This document shows, piece by piece, positions 61,372-64,000 of a stretch of DNA of 64,000 nt. Every line of letters begins with the position of its first letter. The first letter of the stretch is position 1. The DNA comes from Abelmoschus esculentus (lineage: Eukaryota; Streptophyta; Magnoliopsida; Malvales; Malvaceae), in NCBI GenBank assembly GCA_035048815.1, contig JAUCBN010000007.1, positions 4,533,501 to 4,597,500 on the forward strand, read 5' to 3'. Under the pieces are notes generated by a model. That model worked only from the letters and a program-made list of their open reading frames with translations, was not told the DNA's origin and made no database searches. The translations under genes were made by a program, and so were the position numbers.

Positions 61372-62480
61372 TTAAGAAAGAAATGGTTCTGCAATATCTT
61401 TCTTTACATCCTCACAAAAGGGATGTTCCTTCTCGATTTCGTAGTCTCCAGTACCTTCAACCAGCTTCCATGGAGTTAAACTGTAATTTTTAATCCCTTT
61501 TTTCGATGGAAACCTATCCTTAAATTCCCAGAAATAATGATCTTCTTCATTTTTCTTATGGAAAAATAGTTGAGACCCGAATCTTCCATTGTTGTTGAAA
61601 CTTTGATCATTAGCAGATGAAATCTGGTTGAAGCTCCCAAAACCTTTAATCCCAATCGTTAGTTTTCGAGCTCTTGATCTTTCTTCTTTGAGAAATGATT
61701 CGTCGTCCAGTAGTTTCAAGATTTTCTCTGATAATTTTCTCACACTCATTCCCCAGTTGAACCTGCAGATTTTTGTCAGGAAATTGAAAACATATTATAT
61801 GTCATAATACTTATAACAGTTTAAGAATACTTAATTTTCCAACCTTTTTTCGTCAATGTAATGAAAATTTTCCATTTGCTTGATGGAATGTTTATCACGT
61901 TGAAACTCCTCAGCAACCCTTAAAGGACCATGACTTAACAAATGCTCCAATAACACCAAAGCATTGTAGGATTCACGCCAAGTCCTTGTATCAAATTGTG
62001 ACAACCTAAAACAAATCGAATAAGATATCATCAATCGAAAATAAAATTAATTAGACAAAATACGAGCTCGAAATATAAACATATATCGATATTAGATCGA
62101 AGACCTAAAGACAAGGAAATGAATAACCTCTTGTGTAGAATCTCAACAATTCTCCAATAATCATCGACTTCAAAGGCAGCCCTTGATATTACAGCCATTT
62201 TACATGCACTTGGTGATAGCATGTTTCCATCTGTTGCTTCCTCGGTTAATCTTCGGACACACACCCAAAACATAGCAAAAACAAAGATAAAACTGTCGGA
62301 TCATATGAATTATAATCTAAGATGTTTAAGAACATGCAAAGAAAAAGAATTATTAAAAGAAGAAGCAGCTTACAATTCAACTGGTGTCACATCTGTTAAG
62401 GCCAATCTAGCCGTTTTGATCTTTTCTCTGAAGAAAAACGAAGCTTGCTTCTTGAATTCTTGCATAACAAGACTTCCCAT
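61372..62480 (-). CDS. ENTH-domain protein (epsin-like, short)
   Basis: Four coding exons, 62480-62374, 62250-62128, 62005-61844 and 61762-61372, give 260 aa. The ENTH fold (about aa 17-150) is recognisable from EKIKTARLALTDVTPVELLT, EEATDGNMLSPSACKMAVIS, WRIVEILHKRL, TWRESYNALVLLEHLLSHGP and LSEKILKLLDDESFLKEERS. ENTH domains bind phosphoinositides and help bend membranes in clathrin-linked vesicle traffic. The C-terminal 90 residues are polar and lack the DPW, NPF or clathrin-box repeats of full epsins, so this is the short plant ENTH/VHS-like type whose specific role is unclear. All introns are GT-AG and in phase. A long (AT)n tract lies in the proximal promoter. Confidence 0.92.
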
Positions 62481-62541
62481 TTCTTCTTACAAATGTTGGT
62501 TATGTTTTTTTGATAGATCAAATATATCCTTAGCTAAGCAC

Positions 62542-62544
<3 letters not shown>

Positions 62545-62579
<35 letters not shown>
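62545..62579. repeat. (AT)n microsatellite in the ENTH gene promoter
   Basis: An uninterrupted AT run of about 35 bp, 65-100 bp upstream of the start codon, where a TATA element is expected. Confidence 0.95.
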
Positions 62580-62580
<1 letters not shown>

Positions 62581-62583
<3 letters not shown>

Positions 62584-63119
62584 TATAACGACTCCATTAC
62601 CATAAAAAACAGTTGAGTCACCAACTACTCCCTTTAAAAGTTGATTTGCTTATGTAATGATATGATATATTATATTGGTTTTTTTAAATCGAATTAGTAT
62701 GGTTAAAAATATATTTATAACGTATTTGAGAAAATATTATAAATTATGATATTGACAGTCTTTTAATCTTGTTAAAATATTATTAATGAATAAATACAAT
62801 CCCGGATGCATTTTAAATGAAGTTAACTTGTTTTATGTTTGAACTAATAAGTTTGGATATTTTGCAACTTCTAAATTAGCTAGAGATGCAATGGAATGTG
62901 GCGACAATAGGAGAAGAATGGTAGGCAAATTTGGGTAGGGGATGAAATGCTAGTCTAAAAAGGATTTGATAAAGACTGTTTGTTCTTGACCAAGAAATTG
63001 CAGCAAATGCTCTTTCCAAGTGCTTTCTTCACTCATTTTTTTACTACATGGATGTTAAACTACTTAATTAAACACCTAATTACCTAATTATTTCAACTTT
63101 TATTTAAATATCTTATATT
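62581..63119. other. Intergenic, no gene seen
   Basis: AT-rich with a mixed patch at 62880-63040 that I could not assign. Confidence 0.45.
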
Positions 63120-63164
63120 TTATCTAAAAATATATAATATATTTTTAAAAAAATCTAAAATATG

Positions 63165-63540
63165 AAGGAGAAATTGGCATAGGGCGGGCCAGGGGCTTAG
63201 GTAGGCGCAGGCCTGTATTCGCCCACGGTATTGATCGTTTCTTGGCAAATCAGAATTGTCTCTCGCTTCATCAACATTTTCGGGTAACCTCCACATATAC
63301 CAGCAAATCCGACCTTTGGGTTTGTCCGAGACGAGGTTCATGATAGAGTGACTGGTGCCGGAAAGGGAGGTCTTTCTCAAATCTATAGCTCAAGCCCTTC
63401 TGCAATATATAAGGTTGGTTCACTACGGGCAACCTTCTTGATGCACCATTGAAAGACAAAGCCTCACAGAAAATTCGTGATGGTTTCTTCACTTTTGCTT
63501 TGTGTTTCTAACTCTTTGTAACTTTGGGAATAAGGCGGAC
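63165..63540. other. Higher-GC island, unrecognised
   Basis: A sharp rise in GC (GGGCGGGCCAGGGGCTTAGG) with short overlapping ORFs on the minus strand. Readings such as FNGASRRLPVVNQPYILQKG look protein-like but match no family I know, and no frame stays open. It may be a relic of a gene or mobile element. Confidence 0.35.
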
Positions 63541-64000
63541 AACTAAATAAAGTATAATGGATAAATGAAATAAGATCTTTGAGCTTTAAACTCAATATGT
63601 CTTTTAAATATCATCTCTCTCAACTTTTAATAATTATATTTTATTAAATTATTATTTAAATCAAACTGAATAGATTTTGATTATTCAGTACTTCAAACAG
63701 TGTACACCCAAGGTTTAAAGTAGACTGTAGAAGAAATGATCGTCTGTATCAAAGACGAACAATACTCTCAAACTCTCTCAAGTAAGACAGAAGTAAATCT
63801 AAATGAGATGATAAAAACTAAGAGAGATCTTTTATTTATAGGCTGACGTAGGGGTAGAAACGTCCGAAAAATCATATTCTATATGATTCAATTTTCAAAT
63901 TTAAAATAAATTTGAAATAATCTAATAATAACAAATAAAGTTCAAAGAAAATTTTAAATCAATCGAACTGCAACCATACAACCTATAAAAACAGAGTGAC
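63541..64000. other. Intergenic to window end, possible transposon piece
   Basis: 63660-63880 has a mixed, transcript-like composition (CAAACTCTCTCAAGTAAGAC, TTATAGGCTGACGTAGGGG) that could be part of an LTR or UTR extending beyond the window. No coding frame seen. Confidence 0.3.

Noticed and set aside
62250..62580. 119-codon plus-strand ORF ending in alternating Ile and Tyr
   Set aside because: It is antisense to ENTH exons and runs into the AT microsatellite.

Overview
The window is nuclear DNA from a flowering plant, most likely a eudicot. It has very AT-rich intergenic DNA, short GT-AG introns, plant-specific families (LBD, IQD, KCS, WAT1-related, RS2Z, UGT) and small non-autonomous transposons. 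The overall impression is of a rosid, possibly Malvaceae such as cotton. That placement is an inference from gene content and was not tested by any search.

Layout. 1-6.2 kb: a decayed IQ67-domain (IQD) pseudogene (+), a 187-bp tandem array built from an inverted GTAAGGATTTGTGTA motif, a 1.3-kb AT-rich palindromic minisatellite, and two inverted copies of an ACTCG-rich dispersed repeat. 6.2-7.1 kb: an LBD1/LBD11-like transcription factor. 7.2-13 kb: no gene, but a clean tRNA-derived SINE. 13.2-22.5 kb: UPF2, 17 coding exons, 1190 aa. 23.5-24.4 kb: a foldback Mutator-type MITE with a perfect 9-bp target duplication. 25.2-26.3 kb: a broken partial duplicate of POP1 carrying a hAT-type MITE. 26.7-30.3 kb: intact POP1, 10 exons, 849 aa. 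32.1-34.5 kb: an RS2Z splicing factor with a one-base frameshift in its RS region. 38.2-39.6 kb: an intronless 3-ketoacyl-CoA synthase. 43.7-44.7 kb: a small plant-specific protein (TIGR01589 type). 46.5 kb: an RNase H-like retroelement fragment. 50.3-52.2 kb: a WAT1-related transporter whose second coding exon has a TG in place of the AG acceptor. 55.9 kb: a LINE zinc-knuckle remnant. 57.0-59.4 kb: cytosolic HSC70/HSP70 with a perfect heat-shock element. 60.2 kb: a MITE. 60.9 kb: a UGT pseudogene. 61.4-62.5 kb: an ENTH-domain protein.

All nine recognisable non-pseudogene loci lie on the minus strand. The gene-derived pseudogenes with coding traces on the plus strand are IQD and UGT. UPF2 (nonsense-mediated decay), POP1 (RNase P/MRP) and RS2Z (splicing) form a block of RNA-processing genes, and each has a telo-box-like element in its leader or proximal promoter. 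I saw no CRISPR array, intact autonomous transposon, rRNA or tRNA gene. The most notable findings are the lesions in WAT1 and RS2Z, the nested POP1 duplicate, and several new-looking small mobile elements defined by their target-site duplications.
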